A stretch of 64,000 nt of DNA, taken from NCBI RefSeq assembly GCF_021018805.1, contig NC_086248.1, forward strand, positions 50,411,485 to 50,475,484. Direction: 5' to 3'. Below the pieces are notes generated by a model that had not been told where the DNA came from, made no database searches, and worked only from the letters and a program-made list of their open reading frames with translations. Origin of the DNA: Prinia subflava (taxonomy: Eukaryota > Chordata > Aves > Passeriformes > Cisticolidae). The position numbers and the translations under genes were made by a program. Shown in pieces: positions 48,740 through 61,115 of the stretch (the stretch's first letter is position 1; each line of letters opens with the position of its first letter).

Positions 48740-51500
48740 CATGTTGATCTTTATTCCAGCATTATCTGACTCACTTGAAGGCATATCACCAGCATTTCTT
48801 TGAAGGATTGTATCTAGTTTAATATCTGAAGGTTAGACAACACACAAGAGACCCTTTCATCTCATCAGCCAAGACCTTAAACCATTATCACTGTTTTGCC
48901 CTTATATGTGTAGATTTTCATTAGCTTGGATGTGTAGGAGGCAAACTTTAAAACAATCACTAAACACAGTTTGTTCACTGTTCTTCAAATTCTCATCTCT
49001 ATTTTGATAAAAGGGATGAATATCATAAAAATTAATAAGGTCAAAATGGAATCTTCATTAACATAACACTACCCATCTGATCTGACACACAGACATCTTT
49101 TTCACTGGTTTTTTTTAAAGTACCAAACACAAAACACCTATTCCTCCATTAAGCAGTCAGCACTAATGGAATATGTGTTTTGTTTTTAAAGTGATTCTGC
49201 TATAAAAACAAAGACCCGTGTGGGAAATCCTGATAGAGTCACCTGTCCTTAGATTGTATAATGCACTTAACTAACTTGGAATTAAAAATAAAAACACGCG
49301 TGTAAGGCTTAGACGTTAGTTGTTTGTTTAATTTGGAAGAAAGTACTGAATGGCTCTGAAATTACTATGTCGTTACTCTCAGGACAAAATTTGCTCAATG
49401 AACTGATTAGCAAGAGAAAAGAGCAGAAATGGAAAGGTACAGAACAGGGATGAGGGAGACTATTTTTGCAGCCTTGCTCTCATGTAAGGAAAAAATTTCA
49501 GTATTTGTGCCAGTTTAGATCTCATGGAACAGAGAACAGCGTAAGTCCTACTCGCTCTATAATATCTTCTGTGCTATTTGCCAAGTTTCCTTTCTAAAGC
49601 ACCTCAAACAAAATATGATTACCCATTATTGTTCTAGAATGAATGCGCACTTCTGCTGACACTGTGCTTTGATCCATGGATCCGCAGGTGACAGATGTGA
49701 TACCCTCCATCTTCCTCAAAACCCCGTGTCCCAGATGGTCAGAGCATTGGTAAGAATCTACATCCAAAGATTTAAAAAAACCATGTTTTTAGGCCCTTTG
49801 CCTGATACATACATAGATCAGTCTTCTTGTTAATGTATTTATTAAGGCCAGAAATTAACATAACCTTACATAGCTCTTTTAAAGTCACCAACCAATTATT
49901 TATTCCTTGGTTCAATGTCATCTACACTCTGTCTCTGGATCTGTATGTTTTTTCCAGGTCAAAGATATTTCAAAATTGACATGACAGGTTGAGGCAAACA
50001 AAAAAGATTTACAGTTGTAAGCCTTGTCTCAACTTGTCTCCCACATCCTTGTGTGCAGCTTCCTCTTTCACTTCTTCTCCTCTCTTCCAAGTCTACTTCT
50101 AACTGGAGAGTGCTTTTCTAATTTCCAGTTTACACAAATTTGGTGTTAGTTTATTACCTTTTTGTACATATTGCTATGAGAACGTAAACAATTCTTCCAC
50201 CCTAGTATTTCTACATAAATACATGCATTTCATGTCTGTTTCCACACTTGGCTTTTCTTTTGCTGGGGTGAATAAGTCAATCTCTGCCACCATCCTTGGC
50301 AAAATCCCCTTCTGTTCCCTTATACATATAATAGTGCTTTCTGAATCTCTTCAGACTTGAGTTCAATTTTCTTGAGCATGAGTGACCAGAACAGGTCACC
50401 AAAAAAAAAACAAAAAAACAAAGAAACAAAAAAAACCCCCTACCTGTACTAATCTGTGAAGAATAAGAATTTATATTATGTTTATTTGTTGTTATGTATG
50501 TGTAAGAGTATTTAGCATCAAAACCTAAACATGGACTGTATGTTTTATACTTCAAAACTAGCACTTTGCATATACATGTAGGAACCAGTGACTATCATGA
50601 GGAAGCAGTACTTCTAATTTTAGTAGTACCTGTCTGAAATAATAAAGGTGCTGATCTTTTCCTTCTGAGAATATCTCTCTATGAGCTAATGAGCAATAGG
50701 AATAAGGAAAATTCTGATGCAGGCCCATCACTACCTGATGCAAAAATTCTGCTTTCATCCCCAAAAGACAGGCTTTGTAATGTCAGTAGTTACTCTTGCA
50801 CTGTAATCCCAAAAAACGAGCCCATAAGAGACGACTTTGAAATGAGATCCTTTGCTCCATTGTTGTGAGCTAATGTGATACCTGCCCTGACTGTAAAATA
50901 CTTTGCAAAGCCTTAGAGCTTTAAAAACTTGCCTTCTTAACGTTGATAGAAACTGTTTTGACACAATGAAGAAACTCTCCCACTAAGCATATCAGGAAAT
51001 GGAAAATATGAGAAATATTTCCATGTAGGAAAACAATCCTTTAATGCTGAGGAAAGTCCAGGCTCTGAAATTGCTTTGATGCATGTGACTGTCACACAGA
51101 TGAGTTTCCTGGAGCAGAGAGAATGTGGGAGAAAGTGTTAATCCAGCATGCTCTCCATTTTTCCAGTAATCATTCATTGCTGATTTTGTCACAATTCTGT
51201 ATTTCTAATAATGATGCTTTTCTATGCCTAAGGTTGGTATGTGCGTAATGTCTCACAGGTTGCTAAGAAATATAATACTTCAGAGTGATATTTTGTAGAA
51301 GGAACCAACCAACCAATAAAATCTTCTCACTTGATTTATTAGATTGAGTTGTAAATGTTTTAGTTATTCCCACCTTCGGAAACAATGTGCCAACAGCTAC
51401 CACCTTTTCACGAAGGTGTGGGATAAATATTAAGTAGGAGTTTGATTTTGCTTGTTCACCATCTTTGACCTATACCTAAAGTTGAGAAAAAAGACTATCC
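48740..51500. other. AT-rich sequence, no gene recognised
   Basis: No coding or named-repeat signal. An A-rich AAAC/AAAG patch lies at 50401-50437. Confidence 0.55.
50401..50437. repeat. A-rich simple repeat
   Basis: A runs punctuated by single C or G bases, ending in CCCCC. Confidence 0.85.
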
Positions 51501-51504
51501 AGAA

Positions 51505-51650
51505 TCTTGATTTGGTCAACCTTGAAATGGTTATAGCTGGACTAAATGATCATGTAAGTCTTTTCCAGCTGTATGAATACAGACATCCAGAATGTCTGTA
51601 TTCTATTCTGCTCTGTTGTTCTTTTTCTACTCTATTCTATTTAAACTCAT
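51505..51650 (+). mobile_element. Diverged CR1 3' end, plus orientation
   Basis: GGTTATAGCTGGACTAAATGATC, then ATGTAAGTCTTTTCCAGCTGTATG, follows the CR1 3' terminus. The tail has drifted into a TCTATTCTG-type degenerate repeat to about 51640. Confidence 0.65.
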
Positions 51651-52636
51651 ACACCTAAGGCACATACCATAGGAGGTATGAGATGCCTTCCACAAGTGCT
51701 ACTCTCTCATAATCCCAAGATTACAAAAGGGCAGGTAGACAGCTATAGTAGGCTGGATATTTCAGCTTTACACAACTTACATCATGATAAATAAAATCCA
51801 TGCTATATACTTGGACTGAGAAATTAATATTTTTAGTTCTTATTTTTAACTACTTTTTTTTTTTTTCCGATAACAAGGACAGGAAATTTAAAAAGGAAGG
51901 AAGTAGAAAATTTCTAGGAATTCTGTATTAGATCCTTTGCATGGAATTTTAAACAAAAAAAAAAAGCTAGTAACTTCATGCTTTTGTTATAGTTAGTTTA
52001 ACTCTTTGTTCAGACTTTGGGGACTTGGAGAAAAATGTTTTAAAAATTTTTGCCCACAACATAAGCAAACCAATTGTGAATAATTACTTACTGCATAATT
52101 ACTTATGATAAAAAATATTATAATGTGTCTGAGACAAAACAACAACCAAAGAACATCATCAGTTGCCTTCTGAGCTCTCATTACACTACATAAAGCATTC
52201 TTAATTATGCAAAATCTGTACTAAGAATCCCTCAAGAAAAATTTGCTGGCAGAAACAAGTTGTTTGTGCTTTATATCTCCCTTTCTTAGGTAAAAGAGTT
52301 ATTTATTTTAATTTAGAATTAATTACTTTGCTTATGTTCTGAGTCCAATTTCTCTTCAGAGAAATGTGTTTATAAACAAAAGCCATCTTTCTGATTCTGC
52401 CTCTGTCACTGATTATTAGGCCTGCTTTGCCCAAAACAATAAAGGCTAGAAATAACATTTAAGTATTATTATTTGATAATATATTTTTAAATAAGGAAAT
52501 TTGAAAATTAAGCCTTAAAATGAATTTTGAAAATTAGGAAAAGTCATAGCTCCCTAAACAAGAGGCTGTGTGAGAAACCTGATCTCCTGAGTTCTAACCT
52601 ACCCAGTCACTAGCTATAAACCACCAGGATTGGACA
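51651..52636. other. AT-rich sequence, no gene recognised
   Basis: Poly(T) of 18 bases at about 51849 and an A run near 51955. Nothing else named. Confidence 0.5.
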
Positions 52637-52985
52637 TTGTCTTAGTTTAAGACCATTGAAGAGTTGGAAACTCTAAAATGAGCTACGACCCCTTAGTTTC
52701 AACCAACCCCTTTCTACCAATAAGGAATAAATACAAGTAGACATAAATGAAAAAATAAGTTCACTGACAAGCTAAACAGCAAAGGGTAAAAAAACCCCAG
52801 TAAATAATCACTAGATACAAAATTGCTGAATCTCACAAACCCCACAGGAAAAAGGGACCCAAAATAGCTTAGCAACCCCTTCCACACACAAGATGGTGTT
52901 TCACAGCCAAGCATGTGGCTTGAAAGACAAAGTGAAGATGGTGCCAACCTTCCCTGCCGCCCGCTTCCTTATCTCTCTGGCAGCT
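52637..52985 (+). mobile_element. Possible LTR or ERV-derived fragment
   Basis: Starts TGTCTTAGTTTAAGACCATTG and contains CCCCTTAGTTTCAACCAACC, CAAGATGGTGTTTCACAGCC and GATGGTGCCAACCTTCCC. These phrases resemble an avian ERV repeat, but I see no clear 3' end, polyadenylation region or target duplication. The CR1 copy begins shortly after. Low certainty. Confidence 0.35.
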
Positions 52986-53024
52986 GGAGCTCCTTTGAGA
53001 AAGGTGTTCTCTGGATCAAAGGCT

Positions 53025-54055
53025 AGAACTCATGGAGGTCCTTGAGGCAGGAGACAGCAGGACCAGACAGATGGAGGGCCTCGAACACCAAGATTTTCAC
53101 ATTTTGTCTAGAGGACGGGGTGGGTTGTGTTCCTCGGGGGTCAGGGTTGGGATCAGCTCTGTTTACCATCTTTGCTGGTGACATGGGACAGTGGGATTTC
53201 TTGCATCCTCAGCAAGACAACATCCTTGCTGACAACACCAAGCTGTATGGTGTAGTTGACATGCTGGAGGGAAGGGATTGAGACAGGCTTGAGAGGTAGA
53301 CTGTGCAAACCTCATGGAGTTCAACAAGGCCAAGAGCAACGTCCTGCACCTGGGCTGGGGAAATCCCAAGCTCAAGTGCAGGTTGGGCAGACAGTGGATC
53401 AATAGCAGCTTTGAGGAGAAAAACTGAGGAGTATTGGTTGAGAAGAAGCTCAACATGAATTGTCAACGTGCACTTGCAGGCCAGAAAAACAACTGTGTCC
53501 TGGGCTGCATCAAAACCAGCATGGCCAGCAGGGCACTTTCTCTGCTCCACTCTCATGAGACCCCACCTGGGTCCTGTGTCCAGCTCTGGGGCCCCCAACA
53601 CCGGACGGACATGAACCTGGTGGAAGAAGTCCAGAGGAGAGCCATGAAGATGATCAGAGGGCTGGAGAACTTCTGCTATGAAGACAGTCTGACAGAATTT
53701 GGTTTATTCAGCCTGGAGAAGAGAAGGCTCCGAGACACCCTGCAGCAGCCTTCCCATACCTAAAAGCATCCTACTGAGAGCTGGAGAGGGACTTTTTAGA
53801 AGGGCAGGGAGTGACAGGACTGAGAGGAATATCTTCAAACTTAAAGATGTTGTTTCATGTCAGGGTGGCAGGACACTGGGACAAGTTGCAAGAGACGTTG
53901 TGGCTACCCCATCCCTGGAAGTGTTCAAGGGGAGGTTGTGTAGGACCCTGAGCAGCCTGTTGTAGTGGAAGGTTTCCTGTCCATGGCAGGGAGGTTGGAA
54001 CTAAATTATCTTTAAGATATCTTCTAACCCAAACAATTCTATGCTTCTAAGATTT
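53025..54055 (+). mobile_element. CR1 LINE 3' copy of about 1 kb, plus orientation
   Basis: The longest CR1 copy here. Near 53120 it retains a reverse-transcriptase-like stretch (VPRGSGLGSALFTIF), then a degraded DNTKLYGVVD motif region around 53235. The ORF2 C-terminal part at 53600-53745 includes VQRRAMKMIRGLE and LFSLEKRRLRD. The 3' untranslated region ends with GGTTGGAACTAAATTATC and an ATTCTATGC tail near 54045. Stops at 53281 and about 53425 and frame changes near 53430 and 53700 leave no functional ORF. The catalytic aspartates of the reverse transcriptase are not intact. Confidence 0.95.
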
Positions 54056-54387
54056 CATGACAGACCATCAAGTTCAGTCCACTGTTGATAAAGAAAAAAG
54101 AACAAAAAACAAACACCTCCCTGTCTTTTATAGTTTTGCTAGTTGTATTCTCTTATATTCTGTCACCTGCCTTCCACAAATGCATTATATATCTAATGAA
54201 GATTTTGGTTTATTTTTCTCACCTTCTCTTTCCTTCATTACATGTTATCATCTCCCTAAATTTTCCATTATTTGCAGCTCTTCTTAATTTTCCTCTCTCT
54301 GAGCTTTCCTATCCTCTTCCCCTATTTAACCTATTCCTATTTCCTATTTAACCCTTCATGATCTTCATGCATTTGAGCCCCTCCCTT

Positions 54388-54423
54388 CCATTCATTCCAT
54401 TCATTCCATTCATTCCATTCATT
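54388..54423. repeat. 9-bp minisatellite, four copies
   Basis: CCATTCATT repeats exactly four times in tandem. Confidence 0.95.
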
Positions 54424-55534
54424 GTATGAATTTTGCATGCATGACTTTCTTCCTCTCAAGATCTGTATCCTCCTTATTGGGCCTTTTAAAACACACCTTA
54501 CAACCATGGGGGCACCATCTTCACTTTTTTCTTCTTTGAAATTAAATTTCCTAGAAAAGTTGTGGCAAACTGACCTAGACTACATTAAAATCAAAAATTT
54601 TAAAAGGTGGCGTATTCTCCCTAACTTAGATTATCTAGTTATCACTTTGGGATGTCATCTGCACTTCTAGGATATTGTTCATGAAGCTGATCTTAGGAAA
54701 CTACTTGCTACAAAATTGAACCTACATTTATCAAGTCTGAAAAAAAAGATAACCCTGTATTTTGTTTAGAATTGCTTCAGGAAACTCTGATCCTCAGAGA
54801 AAACATGGGCAATTTTCAAAGTGTTGCAAATTGGATTTCTAAAAGCAAGATAAATGAAGTGGTAAAAAATCCCAAGAACATAAAGACAAATATCCTTTTT
54901 CTTCCTTACAATATTTCTATAAACTCATAGGTTTCACTACAAATAAAGTATTTGGTGTATGTTTCTCTTTCATATAAAGTTTGATATTGTTGTATAAGTA
55001 GTTTTATGTCACCACTTTGTCTCCCGGAAAACTAAGTGATTTTGTTAGACTGTATTTGTCTAAGTAGTTGTCCTAAGATACTGCAAATAATAAATTTACA
55101 TCTGATTTTTCCTACCACTCACAAAACAGAACTTTCCAAGGAAGATATGTTAAAGAAAATCCCTCACCTAATTTTCAAGGATATTACACCACTTATCTTT
55201 GAGTTTGCTGATTTAACAAGTGTTTATTTCTTGAAAACAGACTAAGAGAAATGAAAACCTCTCATCATTCCCTAAACATCTGAGATAATATTTAAGTAGA
55301 TAATTTCTCTTTAGTAAGCTTTTTTCTTCCATCACTATTCTTTCAACACTTTGTTGCAATTTATGCCTGAGAGACAAAATCCCATTAGCTTGGTATTTCT
55401 TCACTGCACATACAATGTTCCGAAGTGGTAGTGAAAAATGTATGGAACTTATGAAAATCCTATCTACCCTCTTTCTCTTTGGCTATTTTAATATCTGATT
55501 CAGCATGAAAGAAAACTTGACTTTCGTGCCTGCA

Positions 55535-55538
<4 letters not shown>

Positions 55539-55600
<62 letters not shown>
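55539..55600. repeat. Poly(T) run, 62 bases
   Basis: Uninterrupted T from the end of TGCAGGAC to GATAAGAGG. No AATAAA in reverse lies beside it and no retrocopy body is recognised, so a processed-pseudogene tail is not supported. Confidence 0.95.
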
Positions 55601-55601
<1 letters not shown>

Positions 55602-56044
55602 ATAAGAGGTCATCTAACTGACTTTCCATCCTGTGTACTCACACCAAGTAGAAATTACTATAATTAAGCTATCTTCGGCAGATGTTAACTACTCTGCTTT
55701 GGTGATACAACACACAAGACATCCACTAGTCTATCCAGAAGACCTTTGCAACCTCTTGTGAACTTTAGAAACACAGACCATTTCCTAATAACTAATCTCC
55801 TTGTTTTCATATAAAAATGAGGGGGTTTTCCCTTCCATTTTCACACAGCAAGTCCTTACTGATCTCTCCAGGACTTTTTTTTTCCCTACAAAACATTTTC
55901 ATGCAAATAAGGCAATAAAGGTGTGGAATCATCTCATGATAAAATGAAAGACAAGGCTTTATTCTAGAAGGATTACAGCTAATAAAATCAAGCAAATAAT
56001 TTAGTTCATGGAAACAGTTTTATAAAACCTGTGGAAAAGGATGT

Positions 56045-56115
56045 ATCATCTAGATAATTATGTATTATATATTATAAATTATACATTTTATATTACATAT
56101 TTTATATATTTCTAC
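56045..56115. repeat. AT-rich low-complexity patch
   Basis: TTATATATTATAAATTATAC and related words, nearly free of G and C, border the CR1 copy that follows. Confidence 0.7.
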
Positions 56116-56129
56116 ATCTGAGATAGGGC

Positions 56130-56845
56130 AACCCTGCATGTACATATAGACTGGGGAATGAGGGGCTGGAGAGCAGCCCCAGGGAAAGGGACCTGAGGGT
56201 CCTGGTCGGTGGCAAGTTGGACATGAGTCAGCAGTGCCCTGGCAGCCAGGAGGGCCAACCCTGTCCTGGGGTGCATCAAGCACAGCATCACAGCTGGGCA
56301 AGGGAGGGGATTGTCCTGATCTGGTCTGGGTGGCCTCACCTTGACTGCTGGGGGTAGTTTTGGGTGCCACAATATAAAATAGACATTGAGCCTTAAGAGA
56401 GTGCCCAAAGGAGGGCAACAAAGATAGTGAAGGGTCTGGAGGGTCCTCTGGTATGAGGTCACTTGGCCTGTTCATTCTGGAGAAGAAGAGAAGGGACACT
56501 TCCTTGCAGTCTACAACCTGTTTGTGAGGGAAAGAGGAGGAGCAGGCACTGATCTCCTCTCTGTGGTGACAGTGACAGGACCTGAGCAAATGGCCTGCAG
56601 CTGTGACAGGGAAGGTTTAGGTTGGATATGAGGAAAACTTTCTTCACCCAGAGGGTGATTGGGCACTGGGACAAGCTTCCTAAGGAAATGGTAACTGCAC
56701 CAAGCCTGACAGAGTTCAAGAAAGCATTTGGACAATGCTCTCAGGCACACAGTGTGACTATTTGGGATGGTGCTGTGCAGGATCAGGAGTTGGAGTCAAT
56801 GATCCTTGAGAGTACCTTCAGTTTATTCTGTGATTCTGTGATCAT
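56130..56845 (+). mobile_element. CR1 LINE 3' copy, plus orientation
   Basis: It shows GGGACCTGAGGGTCCTGGTC, ACCCTGTCCTGGGGTGCATC, TTCATTCTGGAGAAGAAGAG, GGTTGGATATGAGGAAAAC and GAGGGTGATTGGGCACTGGG in CR1 order, then ends in TTCTGTGATTCTGTG at about 56840. It covers the ORF2 C-terminus plus 3' region and the coding frame is broken. A minus-strand open frame of 174 codons over it is antisense by-product. Confidence 0.95.
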
Positions 56846-59800
56846 TAGATATTCTCTGAGCACCCAGCATGATAGCTAGAGTAGGACATTTACCTGCTGC
56901 TTTAGTATTAAATAAAGGTAAGCATGTGTACATTTTTTTAGCCCAAATGTTCTGTATTTCGTCTTTAAGGTGTTCTAAAGTGGAGGAATAATTACTTATC
57001 TGCTGCCATTGCTAACACTTGCAGGCTTTGTTTCCAATGAGTTATAGCTTAGACCAGATGGCCAGATATTCACATAAATGGAGTTTTCAGTAAATAAGTC
57101 ACCTGAAACCAAGGTGTCAGTTATGGCCCATGAGCTGTAGCCTGTGTTGTGAGAATGGAGTTCATTCCTGCAGACACACCCATTCGATGTGAGGGAGCAC
57201 ACATCAAACTTTCCCAATCTGCTCCTTGCTGCATGAGCACAAAAGTGTGACATTCTCTGAGCCATTGCTCTGCCGAGGTCGAGCCCGCCGGGGAGAAGTT
57301 CATGGACACTATAACACGTCAGCCTCACAGTGCTTGTGTGCAGCCATGCTATATGCCCATTTGCCTTTCAGGATCAGAAAAGGTCTCCTATCCACCAGAC
57401 TCCACTGAGACCCCAAAATCCACACCTAAACTGGATATTATGGAGTTTTGCATTCAAGCCTTAAACTTCAGTATATTCTAACAAATCAGTTTTGAACATC
57501 GTCTCTCCTTGTCCCCAGAACCAGGTGTTAAATTGTACCAAAGTCTTACACTGTTATGCTTCATGGAGCTTTCTCTTTGTCACATATGACAGTCCACTGC
57601 AAGACATATGTGTAAAACCTAACCTGCACAAAATTGTAACTTTATGTTTTGTCCACAAAAGAACTGATTTTTTGCCTTTATTTCTCCTTCTACAAGATCT
57701 GAGGTTGTGAGTGTTGTTCTACAAATTGAAATATCTAGGACCACGAAGCACTTGAATTTTATTCATCTTCCTTTCACTTTCATTTCAATATATTTCTTTA
57801 ATTTCAATATATCATAATCATATTAAGAACCACCACAGTTAAACCAATTAGTTCTGTCGATAACTGTGGTTTTTTAAATATTTGCTGCTTGCAAAGTTAA
57901 ATTCTTACTTGAACTTAAGGAAATATATAGAAATATTTTTGGAAGGCAGGGTTATTCTGAAGAAGAAATTAATATTACATTTAGATGATGGTGTTCATAT
58001 GTTTCAGCTCTCAGAAATAATATTTTTATGGTTTCTTCTGTGGTTTCCAATTTCCCATACCTATCTCTTATGTCAGGATGCTTTTTTTACTGTTTGAGTT
58101 GTAATCTATTGTTCAGCTCTGTAAATTTCTGGCGATATATCCAAATAATGTGATTTCTAAAGCAAAAGAGAATGTGATGGAATTACCCATGCCTACATTA
58201 TTTCTTCATATTAGTGTTGCTTTAATACTGTGCAGATTCTTGGACTTCATATACCATTAATTTCAACTTACATTCTTAATCAAAATTCTAAGAGGCAGAG
58301 GGCCTTAAAGAGAAAATGAACCCTGCAAAGCAGAAGAAATGTTGCTACACCTTCCCTTACCCTCAGGCATGTAGGCACTAAAGCTTTTTTTATTTCTTGA
58401 AACATTTATTTAATGTAAAAATTGTAAGTTCTTTTTTTTGTCCCCCCAAAATGCATTTTACAAGACAGCAATGAATGAGCAGGTTTTAGGGGATTTGCTT
58501 TAATAAATGTAATGCGTGATGAGCTGCTGTCCTCAGATATTGCCTCTGATCAAGCCCTGTATACTATACATAGAAAGGTGAGTTGACATAACTCTTAGAA
58601 CAGCATTTTTCAGCAAATTGTCCTGTCAAATAGGAAAATTTTATTCAAGCCTGCAAATGCGATAAGCCTGACCCTCCAGCTCTGCTTTGAAAGGTCATTT
58701 TGATTAGTACAGGCAAAACAGGAAAGTGCCTGGAGTCTTTTGGCTTTTACTAGCCAAATGGCCTGATTATTTTGAAGTGTAAAGCATGTACAAGTCCTGC
58801 TGAACTCAATGAGAGCAGTGGGCATCACAGATTCCTGATTTTCATCAGACCAGGCATTTCCTCATTTCATTCTCTCTTCTCCATTCCCTCCCAGCTCTTT
58901 TCTTGCTATGAAAATGTAATGGCCTTTTGGACAAAGAACCTGCATTCATGATCCAGTAAATATAATGATTTTGATTTCAAGGTTGTATACTGAGAAAACT
59001 GTTAAAGTTTCCTTTCAATTCATCAGAACTGAATTATGTTTCAGACAACATACCGAGTGGAACAGAGGCCCCTTACATCATCAGCCACAGCCAACTGGCA
59101 ATGGAGCTAAACTATGTAAAAGCACAGGGTTCTGTGAGGTTAAATTCATTATGAATTATCCATAAAGCATCACACTCAGATTTAGCCTATGAAACTAAGG
59201 TTCTTAGCTCTGTTCTAAAATTATACAGGATTGTCATCAAATTACCTTTCTCAGGAAATTAAAATTTCACTCTCCTAATATTCAGCCAAGTTGTTTCTCA
59301 AGAAGGATGAGAGGATGGAAACAAGGGCTTAGAAAAAAGAAGAAAAAATTGCAGCTGTCTTAAATGCAAACGTTTTTTAAACAAAGTAAATTTAAAACTA
59401 GCTATTATTATTTTAGATACAAAAGAACATCACAAGCTTGGAACAAATTATACTCAACCAGAACTTTTTAGTCATAGAAAAATAGTGGTTTAATTAGTGT
59501 AGAACAGTTAAAGCATTGTATGCCATTTCTGTAGAAATACTTGTATATTTACTCATATCTGAGAGTAGAAAATCTACCCATGTATAATTTACATATATTT
59601 TTATACTCTACACAAACGAACATTTCTATCCAAAGATGACTAGACCTACCCTATGGTTCATATTTTTCTAACGTCATTCATTGAAATAATTTTACCAATA
59701 TAAAACTGGATGTAGTCATAGCAGAGACTTCAAAGTATGAGCTCAAAAACATTTCTTGCCATTTTAAAAAGCCATTCTGTTTCTCTGTGCAGTGGATTTA

Positions 59801-60924
59801 TGACTTGCATCTATTAGTTTGATTCTTTCATCTACTTCTCTTTTCCCTTTATATTAATTTCATATTTCAGATGCACTCTTTCTGAATCTATAAACTCTTT
59901 TAAAATTATTTAGAAACAAATGATTGAATAAGAAGCCAATGTGACAGAAAAAAAATGGACATATATAGACATTTTAGGCCTGTGACTAGCCCAGAGCGAA
60001 AGGAGATGAATCTTGTTTACATTTCTTCCAAAGAATAATAGGAATGAAGGACAGTAGTGGCAGAGGAGGACAGCCAAGAAAAACACACTGCATTGGGAGC
60101 TGTGATTATACATTTTACTCAGATTCATTGATGGTGTTTTTAGGGATACTTCCATTTTATCAAGACTTTTAAATCACCTACAGAATGGAATAGGAGACAA
60201 ACTGCATCACAGTGTTGGCTTGAGGTTGCCTACAAGGGAATTGCTCAGAGAAAGGCTATCACAGGATTTTTTCACTTCAGTGGGAAGAGGGGGGATTAGC
60301 ATGACTTGATATGAAGATATTTCAGTGCTGACAAGTATCAGTGTAATTGGAGTAGCTCAGAAATTGGACGAGATGGTAAATAATTTAAAGCACAATGTGC
60401 TATTATGCACTACAACAACTCTAAAAAACCTTGATAAACTGGGCCTTTACTTAAAATGTCAGAGTAATCTAAAAAAATCTATAATCTGTCAAAGGTGTAC
60501 AGTGTGTCTGTGATGTTTTTATTGAAAAGAAATACTTTCAGATCAGGCTTGAGAGCAGATAAAAGTGGAAACATGTGGAGAGGGGACACATGAGAAAAAA
60601 TAAAAATGTATTTATTTGAATAAAATTGGAAACATTCAACATATTATTGAATATACATAGTTGCAAAAAATTAAAGATAATCTTACAGATTTAAAGATGA
60701 TAAGATACAGTTTATTGTATAAAGGAAAGTGAAAAAGGAAAAAAAAACCCAATCCAGTGAATATTTTGTATCCCTTACAAGGTAATCAATGAAAAGGTTG
60801 TAGAATAATAACATATTAGAGAGGTTGAAGGTATCTTCTCACAGTTTCTTTGTGTGTCGTAAGAATGAGGGAGAAATGAAGAAGAAAACAAGACCTTCCT
60901 TTTATTCCTAGGGATAAAAAATTA
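56846..60924. other. AT-rich sequence, no gene recognised
   Basis: No exon or RNA gene is supported. The segment near 58785-58850 (CCTGCTGAACTCAATGAGAGC, then GATTTTCATCAGACC) faintly resembles a very old amniote repeat, but I cannot assign it firmly. Confidence 0.5.
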
Positions 60925-61115
60925 TTGACATCTCAAGAAAGTCAACTATTCCAATGTCTGCTTAAGCAAGGCCAGCTGCAGCAAGTTGCCCAGGACAGTG
61001 TACAGCCTTTGAATATGTCCAGATGGAGATTCCATGACTTTTCTGGCCAACCTTTTCTACTATTTGACCACCTTCACAGTAAAAGAAGATTTTCTTTTGT
61101 TAGATGCAATTAACA
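60925..61115 (-). mobile_element. Diverged CR1 fragment, minus orientation
   Basis: GCAGCAAGTTGCCCAGGACAG, CAGCCTTTGAATATGTCCAG, ATGGAGATTCCATGAC and CACCTTCACAGTAAAAGAAG follow the reverse complement of the CR1 3' untranslated region with many changes. The tail is missing. Confidence 0.7.

Larger units (their letters stand above)
54056..56129. other. AT-rich sequence, no gene recognised
   Basis: Contains a small minisatellite (54388-54423) and a very long T run (55539-55600), but no gene or further named element. Confidence 0.55.

Noticed and set aside
48335..48784. 144- and 145-codon open frames at 48.3-48.8 kb
   Set aside because: They only translate the CCCTT/AAGGG repeat.
53209..53601. 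130-codon minus-strand open frame
   Set aside because: Antisense of the CR1 ORF2 remnant.
56065..56589. 174-codon minus-strand open frame
   Set aside because: Lies antisense over a CR1 copy and an AT-rich patch, so it is a by-product of the repeat.
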